This document shows positions 1-8,184 of a stretch of 24,992 nt of DNA, one piece after another. The notes beneath the pieces are model-generated. The model was not told the DNA's origin and did no database searches. It was given only the letters and a program-made list of their open reading frames with translations. Numbering within the stretch: position 1 is the first letter of the stretch; each line of letters starts with the position of its first letter. Position numbers and translations under genes: made by a program. The DNA lies in assembly GCA_017481325.1 (NCBI GenBank), contig JAFUPG010000017.1, positions 1 to 24,992 of the forward strand, written 5' to 3'. The stretch comes from Oscillospiraceae bacterium (GTDB lineage Bacteria; Bacillota_A; Clostridia; Oscillospirales; Oscillospiraceae).

Positions 1-445
1 ACTCGGAGGGATTCCGCACGCCGCAACACCGTTATTCTGCAAGATTTTCGGCGAATTCGTACTGCCTGCACGAATCCCCCCGGATCGCCTGAAAGGCGAT
101 CCGACCCCCTTTGACAAGGGGGTCATTAGTGCGGCAAACAGTTCGATAAACATCTATTTCAAATTCCATCGGCGGAGCCGATACCTCAGTTATTAGCTCT
201 TAGTAATTAGTTCTTAGCTATTAGTCATTAGCCTCACCGATAAACATCTATTCACCATTCACCAATTCGGTAGTGCCAGGGCCCCACCCCATGGGTGCGC
301 CCTGCGATGACGACCGATAGTGCATCATTCCTCATTACGCATTCATCCTCCTTTCTGTTCGCCATTGCCGAATTCTTGTTCGATAAGGTTTGTTACATGG
401 CATTTCGCTCTTTTTCCCTACGAAGTTCTGAAAAAAGAACAGCCT
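1..445. repeat. Gene-free left end packed with palindromic intergenic repeats
   Basis: I see no credible gene here. It contains a perfect 10-bp stem hairpin (81-90 with 94-103, 3-nt loop) followed immediately by a 9-bp stem hairpin (103-111 with 116-124). A GC-rich palindrome at 168-182 is followed by ACCTCAG and an AT-rich stretch of TTAG-containing words (190-232). The word CGATAAACATCTATT occurs around 142-156 and again around 238-252. A further imperfect palindromic unit lies at about 273-305. The same kinds of unit recur at 8994-9960, so this is a dispersed intergenic repeat family rather than gene remnants. Confidence 0.6.
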
Positions 446-480
446 CGCTCCTTGCAGGAGCGGAAGTTTTATTGTATAAT
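446..480 (+). promoter_or_regulatory. Promoter of the molybdenum hydroxylase operon with overlapping inverted repeat
   Basis: A -35 TTGCAG (452-457), a 17-bp spacer and a perfect -10 TATAAT (475-480) precede the gene at 560. A 6-bp inverted repeat, CGCTCC (446-451) and GGAGCG (457-462), straddles the -35 box and could be an operator, although it could also be chance. Transcription would start near 487 and leave a leader of about 70 nt. Confidence 0.6.
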
Positions 481-559
481 GTGACTATAGTGCAAAAATA
501 TCAGTATTTTTCCATTTCGTTTTGTGTCTTCTGCACAAAGAGGAAGTGAGGTTTCCCCT

Positions 560-3139
560 ATGGCAACATTTATGCTCAACGGGCAAGAGGTCACCGTGAC
601 CAAAAAAATGAAGCTCCTGCGGTATCTCCGTGATGTGATGCACCTGACCTCCGCCAAGGACGGCTGCAGCGAGGGCGCTTGCGGCGCCTGCACCGTGCTG
701 ATCAACGGCCAGCCCTGTCGTGCCTGTATTCCCGACACCGACCGCCTGGACGGCAAAAGCGTCCTGACCGTAGAAGGTCTGTCGGATTTTGAAAAAACCG
801 CCTACACCTTTGCCTTCGGCGAGGCCGGTGCGGTGCAGTGCGGCTTCTGCATCCCGGGCATGGTGCTCTGCGCCAAGAGCCTGCTGGACAAATGCCCCGA
901 CCCCACCGACGACCAGATCCGCTTTGCCATCCGCAATAACTACTGCCGCTGCACCGGCTATGTGAAGATCATTGATGCCATCCGTCTGGCCGGCAAGATC
1001 CTCCGGGAGAAGACCATCCCCCTGCCCAGCGTGATGGATTGGAAGATCGGCTCCCGTGTCCACCGCCTGGATGTGAAGGAGAAGGTGCTGGGCTACGGCA
1101 AGTATCCCGACGATTTCTATGTGGAGGGCATGGTCTACGGCGGCGCTGTGCGCAGCAAATATGCCCGTGCCCGTGTGAAGGCCATTGATCCGTCCCCCGC
1201 CCTGAAGCTGCCCGGTGTCATCGCCGTGCTGACGGCGGAGGACATCCCCGGGGAGAACAAGATCGGCCATATGAAGCATGACCAGTACACCCTGATCCCC
1301 ATTGGCGGTCTGACCCATTATCTGGGCGATGCCATCGCCCTGGTGGTGGCGGAAAATCAGGAGGTTTTGGAAAAGGCCAAGAAGCTGGTGAAGATCACCT
1401 ACGAGGTGCTGCCGGTGGTGAACTCCATTCAGGAGGCGGCCGCCGCCGATGCTCCCAAGGTCTTCGACGAGGAAGAGAATAATATACAGGCCCACAAATA
1501 TGTGTCCCGTGGCAATGCGGCGGAGGCTATTAAGAACAGCAAATACGTGATCACCGAGCACTTCGAGACCCCCTGGACGGAGCACGCCTTCCTGGAGCCC
1601 GAGTGCGCCGTGGCTTACAAGGATGCCGACGGAGATGTTTTCATCATCTCCTCCGACCAGAGCTCCCACACCACCCTGCACGAGTGTTCTCTGCTCCTGG
1701 GAACCAACAAGGTCAAGGTGCAGAACGCCCTGGTGGGCGGCGGCTTCGGCGGCAAGGAGGATATGTCCGTCCAGCACCATGCCGCCCTCATCTCCTACTG
1801 CACCGGCCGCCCCGTCAAGGTGAAATTGTCCCGTAAAGAGTCTCTGCTGGTGCATCCCAAGCGCCACCATTTCGAGATGGACTTCACCATGGGCTGCGAC
1901 GAGAACGGCATCATCCAGGGTGTCAAGGCGAAAGTTGCCTCGGATACCGGTGCCTTCGCCTCCCTGGGCGGCCCCGTGCTGGAGCGTGCCTGCACCCATG
2001 CCGCAGGCCCCTATGCCTACGAGAATTTCGAGATCGAGGGCACGGCCTACTATACCAACAATCCTCCTGCCGGTGCTTTCCGTGGCTTCGGCGTGACCCA
2101 GACCTGCTTCGCCACGGAGACCTTATTGAACATGATGGCAGACCTGGTGGGCATTACCCCCTGGGAGATCCGCTACCGCAACGCCATCCGCCCCGGCGGC
2201 GTGCTGCCCAACGGCCAGATCGTGGATAATTCCACCGGCCTGGTGGAGACCCTGGAGGCCGTCAAGGAGGAATACGATGCCGCCCTGGCCGCCGGTAAGC
2301 CCGTGGGCATCGCCTGCGCCATGAAAAATGCCGGTGTGGGCGTAGGCATCCCCGACTGGGGACGCTGCAAGCTGATCATCGAAGAGGACTGCAAGGTACA
2401 TATTTATACCGGCGCCAGCTGCATCGGCCAGGGTCTCGGCACGGTGCTGGTGCAGATGATCGTGTCCAACACCACCTTGACCCGTGATGACATCGTCTAC
2501 GAGCGCTCCAACACCTGGATCGCCCCGGACTCCGGCGACACCTCCGGCTCCCGTCAGACCATGGTCACCGGCGAAGCCTGCCGCCGTGCCTGCCTGAAGC
2601 TCCACGAGGCCATGGCCGGCAACACCCTGAAGGATATGATCGGTCAGGAATTCTACGGCGAATATCTGGCCAAGACCGACCCTCTGGGTGCCAATGTGCC
2701 CAACCCCGTAAGCCACGTGGCCTACGGCTACGCCACCCAGATGTGCATTCTGAACCAGCGCACCGGTCTCATTGACACCATCGTGGCCGCCCACGACGTG
2801 GGCAAGGCCATCAACCCCCTGTCCTGCGAGGGGCAGATCGAGGGCGGTGTGGTCATGTCCATGGGCTATGCCCTCACGGAGCAGTACCCCATCGACCGCA
2901 ACTGCAAGCCCATTGAAAAATACGGCGAACTGGGACTCTTCCGTGCCCATCAGATCCCTCCCAGGATCAAGGCCATTGTCATCGACAAGCCCGGTCTGAA
3001 TGTGGCCTGCGGTGCCATCGGCATCGGTGAGATCACCTCCATTCCCACCGCTCCGGCCATTGCGGATGCCTACTTCCGCCTGGACGGCGAGCGCCGCTGC
3101 AGTCTGCCTCTGGCAGGCACGCCCTACGCCCACAAATAA
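560..3139 (+). CDS. xdh: Fused [2Fe-2S]/molybdopterin hydroxylase, selenium-dependent xanthine dehydrogenase type
   Basis: 859 aa. The start at 560 is chosen because GAGGAAGTGAGG lies just upstream and the protein then begins directly with the ferredoxin fold; the frame is open upstream to 524 but adds only unconserved residues. Residues 1-150 are the two-cluster [2Fe-2S] domain: Cys36, 41, 44 and 56 bind the plant-type cluster, and CGFC (94-97) plus CRC (129-131) bind the second. The rest is the molybdopterin-binding large subunit, with GGGFGGKED, AGAFRGFGVTQT and, near the C-terminus, GIGEIT with the expected active-site Glu at about 824. The layout matches single-chain D. gigas aldehyde oxidoreductase and the clostridial Se-dependent xanthine dehydrogenase family, without the FAD domain of classical enzymes. 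Electrons probably pass to the ferredoxin encoded next. There is no in-frame UGA; any selenium would be a labile ligand. The exact substrate (xanthine, another purine or an aldehyde) cannot be read from the sequence. Confidence 0.85.
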   Translation: MATFMLNGQEVTVTKKMKLLRYLRDVMHLTSAKDGCSEGACGACTVLINGQPCRACIPDTDRLDGKSVLTVEGLSDFEKTAYTFAFGEAGAVQCGFCIPGMVLCAKSLLDKCPDPTDDQIRFAIRNNYCRCTGYVKIIDAIRLAGKILREKTIPLPSVMDWKIGSRVHRLDVKEKVLGYGKYPDDFYVEGMVYGGAVRSKYARARVKAIDPSPALKLPGVIAVLTAEDIPGENKIGHMKHDQYTLIPIGGLTHYLGDAIALVVAENQEVLEKAKKLVKITYEVLPVVNSIQEAAAADAPKVFDEEENNIQAHKYVSRGNAAEAIKNSKYVITEHFETPWTEHAFLEPECAVAYKDADGDVFIISSDQSSHTTLHECSLLLGTNKVKVQNALVGGGFGGKEDMSVQHHAALISYCTGRPVKVKLSRKESLLVHPKRHHFEMDFTMGCDENGIIQGVKAKVASDTGAFASLGGPVLERACTHAAGPYAYENFEIEGTAYYTNNPPAGAFRGFGVTQTCFATETLLNMMADLVGITPWEIRYRNAIRPGGVLPNGQIVDNSTGLVETLEAVKEEYDAALAAGKPVGIACAMKNAGVGVGIPDWGRCKLIIEEDCKVHIYTGASCIGQGLGTVLVQMIVSNTTLTRDDIVYERSNTWIAPDSGDTSGSRQTMVTGEACRRACLKLHEAMAGNTLKDMIGQEFYGEYLAKTDPLGANVPNPVSHVAYGYATQMCILNQRTGLIDTIVAAHDVGKAINPLSCEGQIEGGVVMSMGYALTEQYPIDRNCKPIEKYGELGLFRAHQIPPRIKAIVIDKPGLNVACGAIGIGEITSIPTAPAIADAYFRLDGERRCSLPLAGTPYAHK

Positions 3140-3159
3140 TCGGAAAGGAGTCGGAACCC

Positions 3160-3654
3160 ATGATCGTCAAGAAAAAATTCCCGTCCAAGGTGGCCTGTGT
3201 CCACTGTAACGGCGGCTGCCGTGCCAAGCAGAGTCCCGAGGGCTATGACCTGTGCCACTACGGCTGTACCGGCTGCGGCACCTGCATCGAGACCTGCCGT
3301 TTCGGCGCCATTTCCCTGAACTCCTACGGCGTGGCCGAGGTGGACGAGAGCAAGTGCATCGGCTGCGGTGCCTGCTATCTGTCCTGCCCCCAGCGTGTCA
3401 TCCACCTGCGCCTGGAGGAGAACCCCATTGTGGTGCTCTGCTCCAACAAGGATGCCCGTTGCCGGGATGTCTGCGAGGTCAGCTGCATCGGCTGCGGCAT
3501 GTGCGAGAGAGCCTGCCCCGCCGGTGCCATCAAGGTCTCGGAGAACCGTGCCTTCATTTTCTCGGACAAATGCCTGTCCTGCGGTGCCTGCCTTATGGTC
3601 TGCCCCCGAAATGTGATCCACGACAAACGGGGCATCCTGAACCACAGAATCTGA
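3160..3654 (+). CDS. Poly-[4Fe-4S] ferredoxin, electron partner of the hydroxylase
   Basis: 164 aa, starting 20 nt after the hydroxylase stop behind an AAAGGAG site (about 3144-3150), so it is co-transcribed. It is almost entirely cluster-binding motif. Four ferredoxin-type C-x2-C-x2-C-x3-C runs are visible: CTGCGTCIETC, CIGCGACYLSCP, CIGCGMCERACP and CLSCGACLMVCP. An extra Cys-rich N-terminus (CVHCNGGC) and a CRDVCEVSC stretch precede the third. No flavin or membrane segment is visible, so it should be a soluble electron-transfer subunit or mediator. The position directly behind a molybdenum hydroxylase that lacks an FAD module suggests that it takes electrons from the [2Fe-2S] centres. RnfB-like C-terminal domains look similar, but the rnf neighbours are absent. 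Confidence 0.85.
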   Translation: MIVKKKFPSKVACVHCNGGCRAKQSPEGYDLCHYGCTGCGTCIETCRFGAISLNSYGVAEVDESKCIGCGACYLSCPQRVIHLRLEENPIVVLCSNKDARCRDVCEVSCIGCGMCERACPAGAIKVSENRAFIFSDKCLSCGACLMVCPRNVIHDKRGILNHRI

Positions 3655-3656
3655 AA

Positions 3657-3689
3657 AAAGAAAGAGCTGCCGAAAGGCGGCTCTTTTTT
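3657..3689 (+). terminator. Rho-independent terminator after the ferredoxin gene
   Basis: A 10-bp stem (3662-3671 with 3676-3685, one G-U pair) closed by a GAAA tetraloop is followed by six T (3684-3689) and preceded by an A-run. It begins within 10 nt of the stop codon and separates the hydroxylase operon from the next gene. Confidence 0.85.
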
Positions 3690-3764
3690 GATGAAGGAGT
3701 AAAGCGTTGGGGCAATTCATGCACCTTAGCGCAACTCATTTTTTCCGGGCTTGGGGCATTTCTC

Positions 3765-3793
3765 TTGCAAATGCCGGTGGATTATGATAAAAT
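3765..3793 (+). promoter_or_regulatory. Promoter of the zinc-ribbon membrane protein gene
   Basis: TTGCAA (3765-3770), a 17-bp spacer and TAAAAT (3788-3793) lie about 45 nt upstream of the start codon. The -10 context ATGATAAAATA is nearly the same as in the promoter at 10039-10067. Confidence 0.55.
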
Positions 3794-3836
3794 ATAGTGA
3801 ATATTTATGTCCGGCAGATAGAAAGGAGCGCTTTGT

Positions 3837-4688
3837 ATGGCATTTTGTGTACGTTGCGGCAAAAGAATCCCCGAAGGGATCGTGTTCTGTCCCTATTGCG
3901 GTACCAATCTGAAGGAATTGATGGCCGGTTTTGAACAGCCTGCATCTCAGCCTGCGCCTCAGGATTTCATGGAGCAGCGCCCCACCGTGGAGGCGCAGCC
4001 CGTTTATGAGCAGCCCGTAACGGAGGCACAGCCTGTTTATGAGCAACCCGTAACGGAGGCGCAGCCCGTTTATGAACAGCCCGTGACAGAGGCAGAGCCT
4101 GCTGCGGCGCAGATTCCCGTGGCCGGGGATGTTATCCCTCCCGTGCAGCCTCCTGTGGAGAATCCCCCTCCCGTGCAGGAGCAGCCCCCGGTGCAGCAGA
4201 ATCCCCACTACACCCAGCCTCCCTACGGAACCCAGCAGTCCTACTCCAATCCCCGGCAGCCCTATGGCAATCCCGGGGGCTACCGTTCTCCCTTCTACAC
4301 CCAGATGGAGGATCTGGGCTATCTCCATGTGAAAAAACAGGACGTTCCTGCCCGTGGCCTGGGCATTTTGGGCCGGATTCTGGGCATTTTGGGCATGATC
4401 AGCAGCATCATTATGATGACCGCTATGCTCTTCCTCTGCACCAACTATATGGGCATCGGCGTGGGCGCCTTCCTCAGAGCCTTTGAGGACAAGGGCATTC
4501 TGCTGTTCCTGGGTGTGTTTGAGAGCATTATCCTAAGCATTTTGGGCGTGGCGCTGTCCCGCTCCGCCGCCAAGAAGGGCAACCCCTCCACCGCCGCCGG
4601 CAAGCGCCTGGGCATTGTGGGCCTTGTCCTCTCCGCCGTCAATCTGGTGGATCTGATCCTGGCGCTCATCGTCCTTGTTTTGCGCTAA
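3837..4688 (+). CDS. Zinc-ribbon, Pro/Gln-rich, multi-pass membrane protein of unknown function
   Basis: 283 aa. The start at 3837 has an AAAGGAG site about 8 nt upstream. Residues 1-24 form a zinc ribbon with Cys4, 7, 18 and 21. A low-complexity linker rich in Pro, Gln and Glu (about 33-155) contains three exact copies of EAQPVYEQPVT (52-84), and later turns Tyr/Asn/Pro-rich. The C-terminal third holds about three hydrophobic helices: GILGRILGILGMISSIIMM, GILLFLGVFESIILSILGV and a final one ending at the C-terminus. This zinc ribbon-linker-membrane arrangement is common in Firmicutes but has no assigned biochemical role. No terminator is seen before the next gene, 27 nt downstream, so read-through into the lipid cassette is possible. 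Confidence 0.8.
   Translation: MAFCVRCGKRIPEGIVFCPYCGTNLKELMAGFEQPASQPAPQDFMEQRPTVEAQPVYEQPVTEAQPVYEQPVTEAQPVYEQPVTEAEPAAAQIPVAGDVIPPVQPPVENPPPVQEQPPVQQNPHYTQPPYGTQQSYSNPRQPYGNPGGYRSPFYTQMEDLGYLHVKKQDVPARGLGILGRILGILGMISSIIMMTAMLFLCTNYMGIGVGAFLRAFEDKGILLFLGVFESIILSILGVALSRSAAKKGNPSTAAGKRLGIVGLVLSAVNLVDLILALIVLVLR
3990..4088 (+). repeat. Three in-frame 33-bp tandem repeats
   Basis: Three consecutive 33-nt units each encode EAQPVYEQPVT, with only synonymous differences between copies (for example GAGGCG versus GAGGCA, GAGCAG versus GAACAG). A fourth, decayed start (EAEP) follows. Copy number is likely to vary between strains by slippage or recombination. Confidence 0.9.
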
Positions 4689-4715
4689 ATACCAAAGAAA
4701 TCAGGTTATTTTTCT

Positions 4716-6638
4716 ATGAAACGTGAGATTAAACAGCTGCTCCGTCAGGGCTGTGCCATGATGGAGCAGTCCAAGGGTACCTTCGGGGAGATCTATGAGT
4801 GGATGTTCTCCCACGGGGAGCAGATCATTGCCGAGGGCAACGACGGCTTCCGTACCTACAGCTATACCTACAACCAGACCAAGGCCATGATCGAGGAGGT
4901 CTCCGCCGCCCTTTACAAGCGCATCGGTGCCACGGGGCAGTACGTTGCCCTGGAGATGGAGAACTGCATTGAGTGGATCGTGGGCTTCTGGGCCATTCTG
5001 CGCAGCGGCAACAAGCCCTATCTGGTCAACTGCCGCCACACCAAGGCTCTTTCGGACAGCATCCTGAAGACCTTGAATATCAAGTACATTCTGGCGCTGC
5101 AGAACTCCAAATTACAGGGCGAGACTCTGCTCTACTCCTACCTGAAGGGGGCAGAGCCCTTCGGCGGCGCTTTTGAAAACGAGATCGCCTTCTCCACCTC
5201 CGCCACCTCTCTGAAGGAGACTATCTGCTTCTATACCGGCAAGGAGATCACGAAGCAGCTGCTGAATGTCAAGGGTATTCTCAAAAATTCCAAGCGCATG
5301 GCCATCCACTACCACGGCAGTATCAAAAATCTGGCATTTCTTCCCTTTTACCATGTTTTCGGCCTGATTGCCGTGTATTTCTGGTTCACTTTCTTCGGAA
5401 GAACGCTGGTTTTCCTGCGGGATTATTCCCCGGATACCATTCTGAAAACCTGCCGCAAGCACGAGGTCACCCATATTTTCGCCGTGCCCATGCTGTGGCA
5501 CACCGTGGAGAAGCAGCTGCTGAAGACCCTGAAGGAAGAGGGCGAGAAGCAGGAGAAGAAGTTCTACCGGGGCATGAAGCTCTGCACCAAGCTGCAGAAC
5601 ATCGCCCCCTACCTGGGCGCAAGACTGGCCCGTCGCATGATGAGCCAGGTCACGGACCGTCTCTTTGGCAAGAGCGTGCAGTTCTGCATTTCCGGCGGCA
5701 GCTACATCCGTCCCTCGGCGCTGCAGCTGATGAACGGCATCGGCTACCCCCTGCACAACGGCTACGGCATGAGCGAGGTCGGCATCACCTCCGTAGAGCT
5801 GCGCAGCCGCCCCAAGTACCGCAACTTAGGCTCCATCGGCAGACCCTTTGACTCCGTGGAGTACCGCATCGCTGAGGATGGCACCCTCCACGTCCGTGGC
5901 GACTCCATCTGCAAGCGGAAAATGCTGGACGGTCAGACCCTCCTGACGGAAAACTGGATGGAAACCGGCGATTGCATGGAGTGCGTCAAGGGAGATTATT
6001 ACATCCGTGGCCGTCAGGGCGACATGGTTCTGGGTGAGAACGGCGAGAACATCAACCCCGACATGATCGAGCAGGAGTTCCGCTGCGCCGATGCCTTAAA
6101 TCTCAGCGTGCTGGGTCTGGGCGAGGCGGAAAAGCAGAGTCTCTGCCTGGTGGCGCAGATCAGCCCCTACCTGACCCCCGACCGCTGCGAGAGCCTGATC
6201 AAAGAGTTCTACGCCGCCAACGAGCAGCTGGATGCCAGCCATCAGGTGCAGAAATTCTATCTCACCACCGATGCCATCGCCCCTCCCACGGCGGTGAAGG
6301 TGGGCAGAAAGTACCTGCTCCGTGGCATTGAGGATGGCACGATCCGTCTGGAGGCCGCAGGCGAGATGAAAAAGCGCCTGCAGGCGGAGGCGGAGGATCT
6401 CTCCCGGAGTGCCCTCTTCCTGAAGATCCGCAGCATCGTGGCCTCGGAGCTGATGCTGGACGAGGAGGAGATCGGCCCCGACGACCATCTGGTCAACGAT
6501 CTGGGCGCCTCCAGCCTGGACTATTTCTCCGTGCTGACGGCACTGGCAGAGGAATTCTCCGTGGCCACCCCCTCGGATAAGGAGCAGTACCGCTACACCC
6601 TCCGGGAGTTCTGTAACTATATCGAAAGGTATCTCTGA
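4716..6638 (+). CDS. AMP-binding acyl-activating enzyme with fused C-terminal acyl carrier domain
   Basis: 640 aa. The fold is ANL-superfamily adenylation (fatty acyl-CoA/acyl-ACP synthetase-like). Visible motifs are YGMSE (350-354, A5), TGD (417-419, A7), RGRQGD (431-436, A8) and a candidate catalytic Lys528 in TAVKVGRKYL (A10). The Gly-rich A3 loop is degenerate: STSATSLKE at 160-168 replaces the usual TSGTTGxPK. Residues about 565-640 are a carrier-protein domain with LGASSLD, Ser600 being the predicted 4'-phosphopantetheine site. The likely role is to activate a fatty acid and load it on its own or the neighbouring ACP for the two acyltransferases that follow. Substrate and acceptor are inferred. 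The ribosome site is weak (CAGG about 10 nt upstream). The gene opens a tight five-gene set on the same strand. Confidence 0.75.
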   Translation: MKREIKQLLRQGCAMMEQSKGTFGEIYEWMFSHGEQIIAEGNDGFRTYSYTYNQTKAMIEEVSAALYKRIGATGQYVALEMENCIEWIVGFWAILRSGNKPYLVNCRHTKALSDSILKTLNIKYILALQNSKLQGETLLYSYLKGAEPFGGAFENEIAFSTSATSLKETICFYTGKEITKQLLNVKGILKNSKRMAIHYHGSIKNLAFLPFYHVFGLIAVYFWFTFFGRTLVFLRDYSPDTILKTCRKHEVTHIFAVPMLWHTVEKQLLKTLKEEGEKQEKKFYRGMKLCTKLQNIAPYLGARLARRMMSQVTDRLFGKSVQFCISGGSYIRPSALQLMNGIGYPLHNGYGMSEVGITSVELRSRPKYRNLGSIGRPFDSVEYRIAEDGTLHVRGDSICKRKMLDGQTLLTENWMETGDCMECVKGDYYIRGRQGDMVLGENGENINPDMIEQEFRCADALNLSVLGLGEAEKQSLCLVAQISPYLTPDRCESLIKEFYAANEQLDASHQVQKFYLTTDAIAPPTAVKVGRKYLLRGIEDGTIRLEAAGEMKKRLQAEAEDLSRSALFLKIRSIVASELMLDEEEIGPDDHLVNDLGASSLDYFSVLTALAEEFSVATPSDKEQYRYTLREFCNYIERYL

Positions 6639-6641
6639 CCT

Positions 6642-7283
6642 ATGAAGTCGAAACACAACCCCTTCGTTCTGGGTTTCGTGAAGCTGACGGCCTTTTTGCC
6701 TGCCATGCTGTTTTTCAAGCCCAAGGTCTACTATATGGACAAAATAATCCAGGGCAAAAAGCTCCCCAAGCCCTGTATTCTCATGTCCAACCACACCTCT
6801 TTGATGGATTTTGCCCTCTACCTGATCCTCTTCCCCTGGCGTACCATCCGCTTTTTGATGGCGGAGGTGCTGTTCCGCAAGGGCAAGCTCTTCTCCTGGT
6901 TCCTAAGGAGTCTGGGCGGCCTGTACGTGGATCGGGACGGCATGTCCTTTGACTTCGTGGAGCAGTCCCTGGAAATTCTGGAGCAGGGCGGCACCGTGGG
7001 CATTTTCCCCCAGGGCCGTCTGCCCGTGGGTGGGAAACCCTTCCCCTTTAAGCCCAGCATTTCCTACATCGCTCTGCGCTGCAATGCCCCCATTGTGCCG
7101 GTGTACACCGACGGCAACTACGGCCTTTTCAAGCGTACCCACGTGATGATCGGCACCCCCATCACCCTCCCTCCCGTGGAGGAACAGGATCTGACAAAGG
7201 AGAACTATGAGCGCCTGACCCGTTACCTGGAGCAGCAGGAATACAAGCTGAAAGCGGAACTGGAGCAGCGCCTGAAGAAGTAA
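6642..7283 (+). CDS. PlsC-family acyltransferase (first of two)
   Basis: 213 aa, starting 4 nt after the previous stop. It shows the lysophosphatidate acyltransferase signature: NHTSLMD with His51 and Asp56 (the HX4D catalytic pair) and FPQGRLP (122-128), a variant of the FPEGTR block that contacts the phosphate of the acceptor. A hydrophobic N-terminus (about 8-25) would place it at the inner membrane face. Family members transfer acyl groups from acyl-ACP or acyl-CoA to the sn-2 position of lysophosphatidate. With an acyl-ACP-forming enzyme upstream and a second PlsC paralogue downstream, it may instead acylate a specialised lipid acceptor. The general acyltransferase call is strong and the precise acceptor unknown. 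Confidence 0.8.
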   Translation: MKSKHNPFVLGFVKLTAFLPAMLFFKPKVYYMDKIIQGKKLPKPCILMSNHTSLMDFALYLILFPWRTIRFLMAEVLFRKGKLFSWFLRSLGGLYVDRDGMSFDFVEQSLEILEQGGTVGIFPQGRLPVGGKPFPFKPSISYIALRCNAPIVPVYTDGNYGLFKRTHVMIGTPITLPPVEEQDLTKENYERLTRYLEQQEYKLKAELEQRLKK

Positions 7284-7284
7284 G

Positions 7285-7947
7285 ATGAAAGAAAAAACCA
7301 AGGGAAGGCTCTTTTCCTTCCGCTTTTTGCCCATTGATCTCAGCCGCATCGTGGCAAGCCCCTGTCAGCTGGCCTTCCGGCTGAAGAAATACCACGTCTC
7401 CGGCGAGCCCTACCGCCACACCCTCAAGGGCGGCGCCATCCTGGCCGCCAATCACCTGAGCTTTTCCGACCCCTTTTTGATCTCCTCCACCTTCTGGTAC
7501 CGCCGGGTCTTCTATCTGGCGGCGGAGGTGGTGATGCAGGGTAAGCTCCGCAGCTTCCTGCTCCGAGGCACCGGCTGCATCAAGATCGACCGCAATATCT
7601 CCGACCTGGAGGCCATTAAAAAGTCCGTTGCGCTTTTAAAGGACGGCCGCTGTCTGGCGGTGTTCCCCCAGGGCACGGTGGTGCGTGGGGAGGAGGAGGT
7701 CAGCGTCAAATCCGGCGCTGTACTCATCGCTCTGCAGGCCGGTGTGCCCATTATCCCCATGTACTCCCTGAAGCGGAAGCACTGGTACAACCGCAAGCGC
7801 ATGGTCATCGCCGACCCCATCTACCCCTCGGACTATGTGACAAAGAAGATCCCGTCCATGAAGGACATTGCGGCAGTGAGCCAGGCGCTGCAGGAGTCCC
7901 TGCGCCGCTGCCAGGAATTATGTGAAAAACTGGAGGCAGAACAATGA
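7285..7947 (+). CDS. PlsC-family acyltransferase (second of two)
   Basis: 220 aa, with its ATG one base after the previous stop, so it is translationally coupled. The catalytic HX4D block is NHLSFSD (His57, Asp62) and the second block is FPQGTVV (127-133). Like its neighbour it has Gln where many PlsC enzymes have Glu in FPEG. It is clearly related to, but diverged from, the preceding gene, suggesting two successive acylations or two acceptors. Its last four bases overlap the ACP gene (ATGA). The basic C-terminal part (RKRMVIAD, then a Gln/Glu-rich helix) shows no extra domain. Confidence 0.8.
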   Translation: MKEKTKGRLFSFRFLPIDLSRIVASPCQLAFRLKKYHVSGEPYRHTLKGGAILAANHLSFSDPFLISSTFWYRRVFYLAAEVVMQGKLRSFLLRGTGCIKIDRNISDLEAIKKSVALLKDGRCLAVFPQGTVVRGEEEVSVKSGAVLIALQAGVPIIPMYSLKRKHWYNRKRMVIADPIYPSDYVTKKIPSMKDIAAVSQALQESLRRCQELCEKLEAEQ

Positions 7948-8180
7948 CAACCATGGAACGTTTAGTGGACGTTTTCGTCCGTGTATTTGAAGACGAGGTT
8001 CAGGCCGATGCCATCCGCCCCGAGAGCAAGCTCATCGACGACCTGGGTCTGAACTCCATCGGTATGCTCTATATGGCCATGGAGCTGGAAAACGAGTTCG
8101 GCATCAAGTTCTCCAACGAGGACTTTGCCGGTCTGACCACCGTGGGCGACGTGGTCGCCCGTGTGGAGCGCAAGGGCTGA
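7944..8180 (+). CDS. Acyl carrier protein
   Basis: 78 aa, overlapping the upstream acyltransferase by 4 nt. It is acidic and helical, with DLGLNSIGM around Ser38, the predicted phosphopantetheine attachment site; NSI replaces the DSL of housekeeping FabD/FabH-serving ACPs. That divergence and the position between acyltransferase and phosphatase genes argue for a dedicated carrier rather than the main fatty-acid-synthesis ACP. It probably receives acyl groups from the AMP-binding enzyme at 4716 and presents them to the PlsC pair (inference). An internal ATG three codons in is an alternative start. Confidence 0.85.
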   Translation: MTTMERLVDVFVRVFEDEVQADAIRPESKLIDDLGLNSIGMLYMAMELENEFGIKFSNEDFAGLTTVGDVVARVERKG

Positions 8181-8184
8181 AATC

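Noticed and set aside
295..549. Short + strand frame upstream of the hydroxylase
   Set aside because: It runs through palindromic repeats, the promoter and the leader, has no ribosome site, and shows no protein-like conservation.
485..1999. A 504-codon open frame on the - strand opposite the molybdenum hydroxylase
   Set aside because: It mirrors the codon structure of a clearly recognisable + strand gene; its translation is low-complexity (Gly/His/Leu/Val-rich) with no domain.
560..3139. Selenocysteine-encoding hydroxylase
   Set aside because: There is no in-frame UGA in the gene; selenium dependence in this family concerns a labile selenium ligand, not a selenocysteine codon.
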